This document shows, one piece after another, positions 47,721 through 59,159 of a stretch of 64,000 nucleotides of DNA (position 1 is its first letter; the number at the start of each line of letters is the position of its first letter). Source of the stretch: Physella acuta. Its lineage: Eukaryota; Mollusca; Gastropoda; Physidae. The notes under the pieces were generated by a model. It ran no database searches. It saw only the letters and a list, made by a program, of their open reading frames with translations, and was not told the DNA's origin. A program made the position numbers and the translations under genes. The stretch spans positions 62,001 to 126,000 of the forward strand of contig NW_026732676.1 of NCBI RefSeq assembly GCF_028476545.1. Reading direction: 5' to 3'.

Positions 47721-49500
47721 ATTAGGTCTAACTATATTATAAAACATAAATTTATAATACAAATTAAACATAATAAAATTATTTTTCTTTTAAATTTCGT
47801 ATTTGAAACTCTTCTTTATAAATGTTAGCGGAGACCATTTTACATTTTTCACCATGGACGAGTCAGAAATCTCATAATTCCGGTTACGCTAATTAAAATT
47901 GAAACGTGAGAGATCCCCAATGCTGCGATGAAGAAATTGTTTCCAAAAAAATATTATCTCTAAATTAATTCAATTACGTTTTCACACGTCGTTACGAAAC
48001 TAATTAATGAGCAGGTTGAGGAGATAATGATTGTATCTGCCCCATAACACAACAGACGCCCGTTGATTATTACACAGCGGGAATCATAATGAGGAAAATT
48101 ATTTTTTACGAAGTTCAGAAAAGATTACTGTTTGTCTATACGCCTTGGAAAACAGTTTATATTTGCCTAATTTTGAATGGCAATCGTTTGCATGAATGTC
48201 ATGCATGTTATTCTTATGTATTTGCTTTATGATACAAGTTGTTTTTTTTTTACAAGAGCAGAATTACAACTGTTTTTTAAAACCATTTTTTGTAGTATCT
48301 CACCGACATATGTGAGGTTTTTATCTCAGTTGTTTAATTAGCTAGCATGCATGTAATTTTTTTTTTAAATATCCGGCTGTTTATGGTGGAAAAATCTATC
48401 ATGCTTACCTGATGTATATGAGTATGTTATTTTTATATGTTATATTTTCTAAGTAAAAAAGAAGGTATAACAACATATGGGAATAGTGTGTATGTTTTCA
48501 TACGTGTAAACATTGTAAGTTGTTTTATTAATTATAGCTTACGTTTGATTCATGCAAAACTTAAGCATATACTCCCTATATGATGAAGTACTAAGGTGTA
48601 AAACGATGAAACTGTCAAAATATCATGTGATTTTTGTGCACGATTACAATACTTCCTCTACACTATGTATACAAGAAAGTAAAAAATTATACTATGAAGA
48701 CGATAACATGACCCAAATATAACATATTTAACCCATTAAACTTTGCTATGACATTAAATAAACTGAACAGTCTCCAAAAATATAAGCTCATTAAATCTTA
48801 ATGGGTTTTGGAAATTTAAAGTGGAGATATTCATTAACAATGTTTACATATAAATCAATTCATAATTGATTAAAATTTTAGACATTCACTTCTATTAAAT
48901 CCACTAAATACAAAGCAAAATAAACTAAAACGAGAACAAAACAGAACTTGAAATTGTTTGGTTGAAATGCATTTAATGAATCGATTTTTAAAATACGCCT
49001 TAGAGTTTGCCTACGCGAGTATTTATAATAATTTATTTAAGCGTAACAAAGATATCTAAACTGATTCTTTTTTTTCTTTTTTTTACAACTCCAGATTGTA
49101 AGAACGGTACTTTAAGCTCCTAGGTTCGAAAACGTATAACTATAAAACACGTGTTATGGTGTAGTAGCCAATTAACAGCGGATACTTTATATTCTATTGT
49201 TTTAACACCCATAACAATTCACTAAAAAAAGCACTGGAGCTGTATAAGACTACAAAATTTCCGACATACGACATTGATGGCACGTGAAAATTATTGTTTT
49301 TTGTGGAGTTGTTGATTTAATGGGTGTTGGATAATTATCTTTTACGAAGTTACTTCCCATATTATATTGCTTTCCCTTAACACATTATAGTAAAGCAATA
49401 CATACAAGTAACATACGGTTTTATGTTCGATATCGATCGTATATGGTGTACAGACAAATGTTGAGCAATACATATAAAAAAAAGTAAAAAAAAAATGTTT
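47721..49500. other. Largely non-repetitive sequence
   Basis: 47800-48120 looks unusually even in composition with ATTA-type words (CTAATTAATGAGCAGGTTGA, CGCTAATTAAAATTG), and could be a conserved non-coding region. The piece at 48597-48685 repeats the element end at 35400-35490. No exon supported. Confidence 0.4.
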
Positions 49501-49504
49501 CCAT

Positions 49505-49760
49505 TTCGGAATAGGCTATTTATGGATCAGATGGAGAAGAATTCGTCTGTTTCTGTGACCTTAATATAAAAGTAATGTTATGGTATGCAGCATTCCCAGC
49601 CACTATTACTTTCCATTACGTGAATAAGGTATTAATTACAATAGGGTGAACTCAGTGACGTCATACGGACTTAAATCCCTTAATCCTAACTTGAGACTTT
49701 TGTGCTTTGCAGTCGAGCGTTTTAAAGCAAAAGATTACCGAATTACCCAATGCCTACACT
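49505..49760 (-). mobile_element. Old, diverged SINE copy
   Basis: GATGGAGAAGAATTCGTCTG, TTACTTTCCATTACGTGAAT, AGGTATTAATTACAATAGGG and GGTGAACTCAGTGACGTCAT follow the SINE body order. The head is degenerate. Confidence 0.6.
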
Positions 49761-49850
49761 TATAAAGAATGCATAGACTCAACTACTTTAGATATTAACT
49801 TATAATTTCTGGAGGGAGGGGGAGGAGGGGGGCGTTGTTTCTAGGTATGA

Positions 49851-50222
49851 TGCTGGGGGTCATTGTCCATAACTGTGGTGTTCTGTGGTTCATTGTCCAT
49901 AACTTGGGTGTTCGGGGGTTCATTGTCCATAACTTGGGTGTTCTGGGGTTCATTGTCCATAACTTGGGTGTTCGGGGGTTCATTGTCCATAACTTGGGTG
50001 TTCTGGGGTTCATTGTCCATAACTTGGGTGTTCTGGGGTTCATTGTCCATAACTTGGGTGTTCGGGGGTTCATTGTCCATAACTTGGGTGTTCTGGGGTT
50101 CATTGTCCATAACTTGGGTGTTCGGGGGTTCATTGTCCATAACTTGGGTGTTCTGGGGTTCATTGTCCATAACTTGGGTGTTGGACGAGTCATTGTCCAT
50201 TACTGGGGTGTCGAGGTCATTG
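49851..50222 (+). repeat. 30-bp minisatellite
   Basis: About twelve copies of CATTGTCCATAACTTGGGTG followed by TTCTGGGGTT or TTCGGGGGTT. The two endings mostly alternate, giving a 60-base higher-order unit. The open frames on both strands are translations of the repeat. Confidence 0.95.
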
Positions 50223-50278
50223 TCCGTAACTAGCTGGGCTGATTGGGGGTCGTTGTTTTTAGTTTGGTGTCGTAAGAC

Positions 50279-50684
50279 GTGACTGGGGTGTTTGGGGTCG
50301 ATATTACTAGCTAGGGTGTTGTGGTCGATATTACTAGCTAGGGTGTTTGGGGTCGATATTACTAGCTAAGGTGTTTGGGGTCGATATTACTAGCTAGGGT
50401 GTTTGGGGTCGATATTACTAGCTAAGGTGTTTGGGCTCGATATTACTAGCTAGGGTGTTTGGGGTCGATATTACTAGCTGGGGTGTTTGGGGTCGATATT
50501 ACTAGCTGTGGTGTTGGGGGTCAATATGTGTTGTGGTCGATATTACTAGCTGGGGTGTTTGGGGTCGATATTACTAGCTGGGGTGTTTGGGGTCGATATT
50601 ACTAGGTGGGGTGTTGGGGGTCAATATGTGTTGGGGTCGATATTACTAGCTGGGGTGTTTGGGGTCGATATTGCTAGCTGGGGT
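50279..50684 (+). repeat. 28-bp minisatellite, left part
   Basis: About fourteen copies of GTGTTTGGGGTCGATATTAC then TAGCTAGG. The LTR element at 50685 inserted into it, and the array resumes at 57565. Confidence 0.93.
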
Positions 50685-51466
50685 TGTAACGTTAACCTAT
50701 CTATCAGCCAAATAGAAGGAGAACGTCCCCGGATTCTTTTTTCGGGGTCATATGCAAATACCTTACGGCCTAAGTGGATGAACACTTAACACAACGACCA
50801 CTAGGGCTCGAATTTAATGCCTAGGGAAGCTAGTGATACTATTGTAATTAACACTCATCCAATCTACATACGACCTTTTAATCAGCGAACTCAGAAGTGG
50901 CAGAACACAAGGTTGAACTAAATAAAATATTTAATGTATAAAATATCAAAAACCCAACTTACACAATGTAGGAAAAAACACTATCACAGATTTCTACACT
51001 GTCTAAAAAACAGCCACAGGCCACACAACACTGCTGTAGTTTCTAGAATTACTGAGCGACAAGTAATATTAAACTAGAAGACTAAATCAACTTAAGAAAG
51101 CAAGGCACACACAGGTCTTAAGTACTCTCACGTTCAAATGGTCAGAGTCTATAGCCGGACAATATGGACGGCTGCCTGACTAAGGTAAAACTGCCTCGTA
51201 GACTGCCAGGTCAAGATAAACTGCCTCGTGTTGCGAGTGTGCAGTGCAATTATAGACTTCTGTGACAGGGGAGGTTATCCTCAACTCATGTCGCCATTGG
51301 TTGGGATAATCATCTGATCAGAATCATTCAATCAGATTTTAATGGAAATTTTCTATGTCTCAAACACCTTAATAGTCAATGGAAAAACCCCAGGTGTTAC
51401 ACAATCATTCCATATAAGGAATTATACAATGTCAAAATAAAAATGACTCGACCTAAGTAGGTCACA
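50685..51466 (-). repeat. 3' LTR of the Gmr1-type element
   Basis: 782 bases with TG...CA ends. Confidence 0.95.
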
Positions 51467-51999
51467 TCCCCTCCCTTTTTGGAAGTGACAGATAGGTTCC
51501 ACAAGAACATACATAAGGAACCAATCTGGCAATGAAATAACAAAAATGTTTTACAAATGTAGGCAATCAAAATCATAATACCAGATGAAAATATCCCTGA
51601 ACATAAAAGGGAAGTAACTCCAACTTTTACAATTGGTGAAAGGGGAGTAACCCTTCAAAAAGTAATTATACATCAAAATCCCTCAAAAAAGGGTATTACA
51701 ATATTTCCATGTGGATATTAAAGGTGGTAAACCCGCCAGGGTAAGACCTTTATTTCAATGACTAGCTACAATATCAATGGAGCCATATGAGACATATTAT
51801 TATAAAAGATTACATATAATCAAAAACCACCTTTAATTAAGGTTCACCTGAAAATAAACAAAATATTCAACAGGATTGGAATTTTGAAAAATTCTAACTC
51901 ACACCACTCATTTTCATATGAGTGACACTCAAACAAAACCTGTTTATGGTCCTAATGAACCACAAAGCGTGTCACATGATCAATGTGTGTAACAAGATT
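51467..51999 (-). other. 3' untranslated internal region of the Gmr1-type element
   Basis: About 530 bases between the end of the polyprotein frame and the 3' LTR; no envelope-like frame. Confidence 0.7.
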
Positions 52000-54900
52000 T
52001 TACATCCTTGACAAACAATCAGCCACAACATTATCACTACCCTTAATGTGTGAAATTTCCAGATTAAAATTTTGGAAATATAAGCACCATCTCAATATTC
52101 TTTGATTTGTCTGTCCTAACTTAGAGGTAAATTTCAGGGGATCATGGTCAGAAAACACTCTGACTGGATTGGTTGAAGAAGAGACATAGACTTCAAAATG
52201 TTGTAATGATAAAACCAAAGCTAAAGCTTCTTTTTCAATAGTAGAATAATTCTTTTGGTTCTCATTTAACTTCCTGGAAAAAAAGGCAATGGGATGGTCA
52301 ATTCCCATGTTGTCTTCTTGAAATAGGACTGAGCCAATGGCTAAGTTGCTAGCATCAATGGCAAGTTTAAAGGGCATGCTAAAATTTGGTGCAGCCATAA
52401 CAGGAGCATTTGATAGAAATGACTTAATGGTTAAAAAAGCTTCTTGACATTTATTTGACCATTTAAACTCAACACCCTTTTTCAATAATGCAGTAAGAGG
52501 TTCAGCAATAGCTGAAAAGTTTTGACAGAACCGCCTATAGTAACCAGCCATCCCAAGGAACTTTTTGATCTCTTTACAATTTTTGGGAGGTGGCAACTTT
52601 ACAATAGCATCTACTTTAGCTTCAATGGGCCGAACTTGGTTCGTTCCCACTTGATAACCCAAATAGGTAATTGAAGCTTTACAGAAATCACTTTTATGTA
52701 AGTTTACAGTAAAATTCACTTCGGACAATTTTCTAAAAAGGTTAGTCAATTGAACAATATGTTCTTCAAAAGTATTAGAAAATACAACTATATCATCTAT
52801 GTAGGCCTCACATTGGTCTATGTCAGCAATGACAGAGTTAATGACTCTCTGGAAAGTTTGACCAGCATTTCGCATACCAAAGGGCATACGTTTGTATCTA
52901 TAAAAACCATTAGGGGTTACAAAAGCAGATATTTCTTTTGCACGGTCAGATAATGGGATTTGCCAGTATCCTGAAAGTAAATCAATTTTGGAAATTATCT
53001 TAGCTTGACCAACTTTATCAATAACGTCCTCTATCCGAGGTAAGGGATAGGAATCAGCTTTGGTGAGCGCATTCACCTTCCTAAAGTCGGTCACAAACCT
53101 GAAAGATCCACCGTCTTTCGGGACTAGGAGACATGGGGAACTCCAGTTGCTGAAACTGGGCTCAATGATATCATTCTTGAGCATATAATCAATTTCATCT
53201 TTTATCAAAGCAGCTTTTTCCGGGTTAACTTTATAGGGGTGTTGTTTAATGGGTTCTGCGTCACCAACGTCTACATCATGAGGTGGAACCTTCGCTTCTT
53301 TGGGGACATCCCCAAAAATAGAGGGAAATGTCTCAAATAACTGAGACAATCTATGGCTTTCCTCTGTGGACAAATGCATAAGGTGGACATTCAAATTATC
53401 TAAAAAGGAAGAATTTACCAATTTTGGGGGTTTCAATTTATCATGTATCACATCATCAGAAACATTTGAACATACAGGTAAAGTAGTTTTAGCTGTGGAT
53501 TGAAAATTGTTACAATTATCATAATACTTTTTCAGTGAGTTGACATGATACACTGTCTGTTTCTTTCTTCTGTCGGGCGTATTGACAACATAGTTCAAAT
53601 CACTTAATTTTGAATGCACAATAAAGGGTCCACAATATCTCAAGGATAACGCATTGTTCAGATTAGGCACTAGCACAAGAACTTTGTCGCCTGGATTGAA
53701 TGTTCGTTTACAAGAACTCTTATCATACAGTCCTTTCATTCTCACTTGGGCCCTTCTTAAGTTCTTGTGAGCCATTTCGCACACGGCTTTCAGTCGAACG
53801 TGAAAATCGTCAAAGTTTTCCACTGGATGATCACTGGTACCTGTCCAACGTTCGTGTATCAGCTTCAGGGGACCACGGACAGAATGTCCAAACACAAGTT
53901 GAAAAGGCGAGTAGCCTAAAGAGTCCTGGACACAGTCCCTCGCGGCGAAAATAATCCAAGGAACAGACTCATCCCATTGGGTGTTACTATTAGCGAATGT
54001 CCTTAGCATGGTTTTGAGGGTTTGGTGGAACCTCTCAAGTACGCCTTGAGACTGAGGGTGGTAGGCTGAGCTGGTGATGTGGGTAACGCCTAGCTTGGCT
54101 AGCGCTTCCTGAAAATGGTGACTGGTGAAGTTGCTGCCTTGATCTGTTTGCACGATTCTAGGTAATCCAAAGGTAGTGAAGAACCAGGTCATGGCTCTGA
54201 CTACAGTCTTTGCCTTAATGTTCCGTAAGGGAATCGCCTCGGGAAAACGGGTACTTGAACACATAAAGGTAAGTAGGTACTCGTTGCCCGCCTTGGTTTT
54301 AGGCAAGGGACCTACACAGTCCATGACGATTTTAGAAAAAGGTTCTTCTAATACAGGAATCGGACTCAAAGGGGCCTTAGGAATTGTCTGGTTTGGCTTT
54401 CCGGCCAACTGACAGTTCGTGCAACTTCTGCAGTAACGCGACACATCTTTTCTCATTTTGGGCCAAAAGAACAGTTCTTTGATCTTCGCCGTCGTTTTAG
54501 TGACTCCTGGGTGCGCTGACATTGGATGGTCATGTGCCAGCTTAAGTATTTCATGCCGATAAGGTGGAGGGACCCACAGCTGGTTTTTACCCAACCATGG
54601 TTCGGCTGGTGAGGCATTCACTGGTATAGCGCGACGAAAGAAGAGGCCGTTCTCGGAGAAATATTCTCCATCGTCAGATGATAGAGATTTTTCGACCGTT
54701 GCTTTGAGTTCCGCGTCGACTTGTTGAGCTTTAATGATGTCTTCCTGAGATATCCTCAGGGGTAAGCCCAGGCTTGTGTTCTCTGGAAGCATAGACTCCA
54801 GTTTGAGAGTCGAATTTCTTGACGATGATGGCGGGTGTGGTTCAGACGTGATGTCAGCCAATTGTTTGGTCTGGCTTCTTGTCACCGCACATGCAGGATA

Positions 54901-56547
54901 CAGTTCATTATCATTATCTGGAACTGTTGACAAAGGGTCTGAAACCGTACAGGGGTATACTTTGCTTCCCGCAAGGTCATTCCCTAGAAGTAGGTGTACT
55001 CCTGGGACAGGAATACTATCTATCACACCTAAAATGACCTCACCTTCGACGAGATGATGTTTCAGGGCAAACTTGTGTAGAGGGACGACAGTAGATTTTG
55101 TCCCCACTCCCTGGATAATGGAAATTCTTCCGGTGTTCGTCTCTGGTGTAATGTCCATTGAACTTTTCAAAAGGAGTGATTGTGACGCTCCTGTGTCTCT
55201 TAGGACGGTGATATTCCGCTGAGACAACGGATCACCTGGTTTGCTAATGATGGCTTCGGCGATAAAAGATGAAAAGTCAACTTTTCTCGATCCCTCGAGA
55301 TCGGTAGACTCGGAAGAAACTGGATGGTGGCGAGAACAGTCAAAATGTGACTGCACATAATGTGTGGAGACTTGACTACCTTCTTGCGGACACTTAGGGT
55401 TAGAGTCCTTTTGAATTCTAGAGTTCATAGTTGAACTGGCTGCTTGAGGGGATAGAGCATAGTGCGCGGAAGTACGCACCACCTCTCTGTTATTCTGAAG
55501 ACGTTTGTAACAGTCTTTGACAAGATGACCAGGTCTTTTGCAGAACTGGCATACTGCTCGACGATTGAGAGTTGATCTTGGTTTCTCTCTGGACTGTGAT
55601 GCCTTCAAATGTTGGCCAACAGGATGATTGCTGCCAAAAAGGGGAAGCACGGGGTTGAGGCGGTTTCCTGACACTGGTGGTTTCTTATGCACCAACATAT
55701 ATGTGTCAGCCGACTCAGCAGCCTTCTGGATGTCAGTTATCTTGTTATCCAGAATGTGTAGTCGTATCTCTTCAGGCAGGGACGATAGGAATTCTTCCCT
55801 TAGGATAAGTGACCTGAGTTTCTCAAACTCAGAAACTTCCTCAGAGTGTAGCCACCTTGAGAATATTTTCTCCTTTTCAAAGAGAAATTCCACATATGAT
55901 TGTGTGGGTAACTTGCGGAGTGTTCGGAATTTTGTCCGATAGGCCTCGGGCGTCAGTGCGTAGGCCTTTAAAATGGCAGTCTTGACCAAACTATAGTTAT
56001 TTTGAACGTCGTGAGAGAGTGCCTGGTATGTTTTTGCAGCTTTCCCAGTAAGGACAGAGCTCAATAAAGCAGTAATGGAAGTTTCGGGCCATTCACATGT
56101 CTTCGCTAAACTCTCAAACGAGTTAAAGAAAACGACCAAATCTGTTTCATCAAATTTAGGAACTAATTTCCCAAATTTGGCAATCACTTGCCCTACCGAC
56201 AACTTTTTTGGATCTACCAGAGAAGTGACATCACTAACTTGACCAAATTCTGATTCCAACCTCCTCCTATCTAAAGCAATTTTAACCTCTAACTCCTGTT
56301 CTTTTAATGCCTTCTCTAAAGCAACTTTCTCCTCACGAAGTAATACACCAGCCAACAAACTTTCATCAAATACCCCTTCATTAATGAAATGAACAACAAT
56401 TTTATCTCTCAACACTTCTGACTTCTGCGTAACAGAATAATCCAATTTCAATTCCTTAACAAGACTAATCAACACTTTTCTACTCAACTTTTCTACACCT
56501 TCAAAAGTAGGATTAGCCAAAAAAGACTCCATAACACTAACTTTCAA
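52000..56547 (-). CDS. Gag-Pol polyprotein, domain order Gag-PR-IN-RT-RNaseH
   Basis: 1515 residues. About 200-285 is a SCAN-like capsid region (FRTLRKLPTQSYVEFLFEKE..EFLSSLPEEIRLHIL). The zinc knuckle CQFCKRPGHLVKDC is near 332-345, and the aspartic protease LRDTGASQSLLL near 450. The integrase has its HHCC zinc finger at 664-707 and catalytic D, D, E near 743 (DCVGPL), 801 (TDQGSNF) and 836 (GVLERF), plus a GPF-type C-terminal module near 960. The reverse transcriptase has YIDDIVVF near 1247. RNase H runs from IDASNLAIGSVL (about 1395) to the end (VVADCLSRM). The ATG at 56547 lies 235 bases from the 5' LTR. The product would be processed by its own protease. The SCAN domain of vertebrate zinc-finger proteins is thought to derive from this type of gag. 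Confidence 0.93.
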   Translation of the reverse strand: MKVSVMESFLANPTFEGVEKLSRKVLISLVKELKLDYSVTQKSEVLRDKIVVHFINEGVFDESLLAGVLLREEKVALEKALKEQELEVKIALDRRRLESEFGQVSDVTSLVDPKKLSVGQVIAKFGKLVPKFDETDLVVFFNSFESLAKTCEWPETSITALLSSVLTGKAAKTYQALSHDVQNNYSLVKTAILKAYALTPEAYRTKFRTLRKLPTQSYVEFLFEKEKIFSRWLHSEEVSEFEKLRSLILREEFLSSLPEEIRLHILDNKITDIQKAAESADTYMLVHKKPPVSGNRLNPVLPLFGSNHPVGQHLKASQSREKPRSTLNRRAVCQFCKRPGHLVKDCYKRLQNNREVVRTSAHYALSPQAASSTMNSRIQKDSNPKCPQEGSQVSTHYVQSHFDCSRHHPVSSESTDLEGSRKVDFSSFIAEAIISKPGDPLSQRNITVLRDTGASQSLLLKSSMDITPETNTGRISIIQGVGTKSTVVPLHKFALKHHLVEGEVILGVIDSIPVPGVHLLLGNDLAGSKVYPCTVSDPLSTVPDNDNELYPACAVTRSQTKQLADITSEPHPPSSSRNSTLKLESMLPENTSLGLPLRISQEDIIKAQQVDAELKATVEKSLSSDDGEYFSENGLFFRRAIPVNASPAEPWLGKNQLWVPPPYRHEILKLAHDHPMSAHPGVTKTTAKIKELFFWPKMRKDVSRYCRSCTNCQLAGKPNQTIPKAPLSPIPVLEEPFSKIVMDCVGPLPKTKAGNEYLLTFMCSSTRFPEAIPLRNIKAKTVVRAMTWFFTTFGLPRIVQTDQGSNFTSHHFQEALAKLGVTHITSSAYHPQSQGVLERFHQTLKTMLRTFANSNTQWDESVPWIIFAARDCVQDSLGYSPFQLVFGHSVRGPLKLIHERWTGTSDHPVENFDDFHVRLKAVCEMAHKNLRRAQVRMKGLYDKSSCKRTFNPGDKVLVLVPNLNNALSLRYCGPFIVHSKLSDLNYVVNTPDRRKKQTVYHVNSLKKYYDNCNNFQSTAKTTLPVCSNVSDDVIHDKLKPPKLVNSSFLDNLNVHLMHLSTEESHRLSQLFETFPSIFGDVPKEAKVPPHDVDVGDAEPIKQHPYKVNPEKAALIKDEIDYMLKNDIIEPSFSNWSSPCLLVPKDGGSFRFVTDFRKVNALTKADSYPLPRIEDVIDKVGQAKIISKIDLLSGYWQIPLSDRAKEISAFVTPNGFYRYKRMPFGMRNAGQTFQRVINSVIADIDQCEAYIDDIVVFSNTFEEHIVQLTNLFRKLSEVNFTVNLHKSDFCKASITYLGYQVGTNQVRPIEAKVDAIVKLPPPKNCKEIKKFLGMAGYYRRFCQNFSAIAEPLTALLKKGVEFKWSNKCQEAFLTIKSFLSNAPVMAAPNFSMPFKLAIDASNLAIGSVLFQEDNMGIDHPIAFFSRKLNENQKNYSTIEKEALALVLSLQHFEVYVSSSTNPVRVFSDHDPLKFTSKLGQTNQRILRWCLYFQNFNLEISHIKGSDNVVADCLSRM

Positions 56548-56782
56548 ATCACAACAAGCCTAGGTTCACTAACTTAACACACAGCGTTGGGCCGTGTACT
56601 TGACCTCTAAATGTAGGACGTGACACGTCTGCTTATTTGACCTAGATACTCTGGCCTGAGCGCGCGTTGTAAGAACACTGCGCTACTGGATATAAAAACA
56701 ACTAAATCCAACTAACCTTAGTATTCAACTGATATAACCAACAACTGGAACGACAGATTAAATCCCGGACGAGCCCCCACTT

Positions 56783-57564
56783 TGTAACGTTAACCTATCT
56801 ATCAGCCAAATAGAAGGAGAACGTCCCCGGATTCTTTTTTCGGGGTCATATGCAAATACCTTACGGCCTAAGTGGATGAACACTTAACACAACGACCACT
56901 AGGGCTCGAATTTAATGTCTAGGGAAGCTAGTGATACTATTGTAATTAACACTCATCCAATCTACATACGACCTTTTAATCAGCGAACTCAGAAGTGGCA
57001 GAACACAAGGTTGAACTAAATAAAATATTTAATGTATAAAATATCAAAAACCCAACTTACACAATGTAGGAAAAAACACTATCACAGATTTCTACACTGT
57101 CTAAAAAACAGCCACAGGCCACACAACACTGCTGTAGTTTCTAGAATTACTGAGCGACAAGTAATATTAAACTAGAAGACTAAATCAACTTAAGAAAGCA
57201 AGGCACACACAGGTCTTAAGTACTCTCACGTTCAAATGGTCAGAGTCTATAGCCGGACAATATGGACGGCTGCCTGACTAAGGTAAAACTGCCTCGTAGA
57301 CTGCCAGGTCAAGATAAACTGCCTCGTGTTGCGAGTGTGCAGTGCAATTATAGACTTCTGTGACAGGGGAGGTTATCCTCAACTCATGTGGCCATTGGTT
57401 GGGATAATCATCTGATCAGAATCATTCAATCAGATTTTAATGGAAATTTTCTATGTCTCAAACACCTTAATAGTCAATGGAAAAACCCCAGGTGTTACAC
57501 AATCATTCCATATAAGGAATTATACAATGTCAAAATAAAAATGACTCGACCTAAGTAGGTCACA
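56783..57564 (-). repeat. 5' LTR of the Gmr1-type element
   Basis: 782 bases, near-identical to the 3' LTR. Confidence 0.95.
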
Positions 57565-57755
57565 GGGTGTTTGGGGGTCAATATATGTTGGGGTCGATAT
57601 TACTAGCTGGGGTGTTTGGGGTCGATATTGCTAGCTGGGGTGTTTGGGGGTCAATATATGTTGGGGTCGATATTACAAGCTGGGGTGTTGGGGTCGATAT
57701 TACTAGCTGTAGTGTTTGGGGTCGATATTACTAGCTAGGGTGTTTGGGGTCGTGA
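57565..57755 (+). repeat. 28-bp minisatellite, right part
   Basis: GGGTGTTTGGGGGTCAATAT and GGGGTCGATATTACTAGCTG units continue the array interrupted at 50684. Confidence 0.93.
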
Positions 57756-58580
57756 ATCATTGATGGAGCCCTGTAGTTACCCTTCCTAGTTGTGTATTGT
57801 TTTTGCCTTTTCATCCTATACTCAATGTTCACAATATGATACAAAAAGATTAATGTGGATTTAATTAAACGTGTTAATTAATTATATCTCATCACTCCCA
57901 TCGCATACATTTTTAATGAACACAACGTGCTAGAATTAAATGAATAAAATATAACCTCGAGAACAATCCATGATAAACTGTGGAAATTCCCCGCTGCTAA
58001 TTATACCACTTTCTAATTTATTATAACGAGTGAACAACCATTTTTCCCGCATCCTAAAAATAGCTATTTTTGGAGGGATTTCCGTTTCCGCTGTAATTAT
58101 GACTCCGTCTTTCCACTCTTCGTTGTAATTATAATGTCTCGATTGCCATTGAACCCAATCAATAATTTATCCCGGGGATCGAGCGTTTAGTTAATTGAGT
58201 TGTATGAACGACTGCGCATCTTCAGTGCGCATAGAACGGACAGACGCTTTGCTCAAGATTGTATATCTACAATAATACTAGGAGCTATACCAGAATAAGA
58301 CTTGAATTAATATAGATTTTTTCTACGCTTTAGTGAGGATATTGATATTATTTAAACAGTGATTTTTTTTTGCTTTAATTTATATCTATAGACGAAAAAT
58401 AATAAGATTGTATTATGTAAATGGGGTTGTTTGTATTTTAAGCGTCTCTATTTTAAATATACCATGGTGTTTTGTCTTTTATAGTGATGGCGATAGTGTT
58501 CTTAGACTTAGTTGGTGTGCTTTGTTGAGGAAGAGGAGGGGGGAGGGGGGGGGGGGATTCATTGCTTTTGTTTGTAGTGT
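57756..58580. other. Non-repetitive sequence, possible conserved non-coding region
   Basis: About 57890-58210 is free of visible repeats and carries TAATTAATTATAT, a CTAAAAATAG/CTATTTTTGG back-to-back pair at 58054-58073 resembling MEF2 sites, and AATCAATAATTTATC. No exon supported. A G run lies at 58537-58553. Confidence 0.4.
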
Positions 58581-58584
58581 TTGG

Positions 58585-58890
58585 GGGTCGTTGGTCTTGG
58601 TAGTTTTTGGAGTCATTGATCTTGGTTGTGGTGTTTGGGGTCATTGGTCTTGGTTGTGGTGTTTTGGGTCATTGGTCTTGGTTGTGGTGTTTGGGGTCAT
58701 TGGTATTGGTTGTGGTGTTTGGGGTCATTGGTATTGGTTGTGGTGTTTGGGGTGGTTGGTCTTGGTTGTGGTGTTTGGGGTCATTGGTCTTGGTTGTGGT
58801 GTTTGGGGTCATTGGTCTTGGTTGTGGTGTTTGGGGTCATTGGTATTGGTTGTGGTGTTTGGGGTTATTGGTCTTGGTTGTAGTACGTGG
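58585..58890 (+). repeat. 28-bp minisatellite related to the previous ones
   Basis: About eleven copies of GTGTTTGGGGTCATTGGTCT then TGGTTGTG. It shares the GTGTTTGGGGTC core and exact period with the array at 50279. The 211-codon frame through it is repeat-derived. Confidence 0.95.
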
Positions 58891-59049
58891 GGTCGATGCT
58901 CAGCCGTGATGTTTATGATCGTTGCTATATATAGTGGTGCCACAAGTTCTTGTTGTTTCTGGCGGTGCTGGGCGTATGTTTTGTTTGGGATCGTCATTGT
59001 TAGTATTGGTGCTAGGGGGTCCAACTCTTGGTTTATGTGGTAGGGATCG

Positions 59050-59150
59050 TTACTCTTGGTAGTTCCTGGGGTCGTTGGTCTTGGTAGTTCTTGGGGTCGT
59101 TGGTCTTGGTAGTTCTTGGGGTCGTTGGTCTTGGTAGTTTCAAGTATCAA
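59050..59150 (+). repeat. 24-bp minisatellite
   Basis: Four copies of GGTCGTTGGTCTTGGTAGTT then CTTG, sharing GGTCTTGGT with the preceding array. Confidence 0.9.
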
Positions 59151-59159
59151 TGTTGCCAG

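Larger units (their letters stand above)
50685..57564 (-). mobile_element. Gmr1-type Ty3/gypsy LTR retrotransposon, young and whole-looking
   Basis: Two 782-base LTRs (TGTAACGTTAACC...GTAGGTCACA) differ at about two positions by eye, so the insertion is recent. GGGT lies on both sides as a 4-base target duplication inside a minisatellite. On the minus strand the primer-binding site TGGGGGCTCGTCCGGGAT (56762-56779) fits tRNA-Pro, and a purine tract AAAAAGGGAGGGGA precedes the 3' LTR. A single long frame encodes gag, protease, integrase, then reverse transcriptase and RNase H. Integrase ahead of reverse transcriptase is unusual for Ty3/gypsy and defines Gmr1-like elements, known first from deuterostomes. 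Confidence 0.92.

Noticed and set aside
49851-50222. CRISPR-like array
   Set aside because: Repeats are contiguous with no unique spacers, and the genome is eukaryotic.
49795-50282. Repeat proteins of the PRTPKLWTMN and VHNLG types
   Set aside because: Frames on both strands are open only because the 30-base unit is a multiple of three without stops.
58408-59043. 211-codon Trp/Gly/Val-rich frame
   Set aside because: Mostly the 28-base minisatellite; three frames are open in parallel and no signal or domain is convincing.
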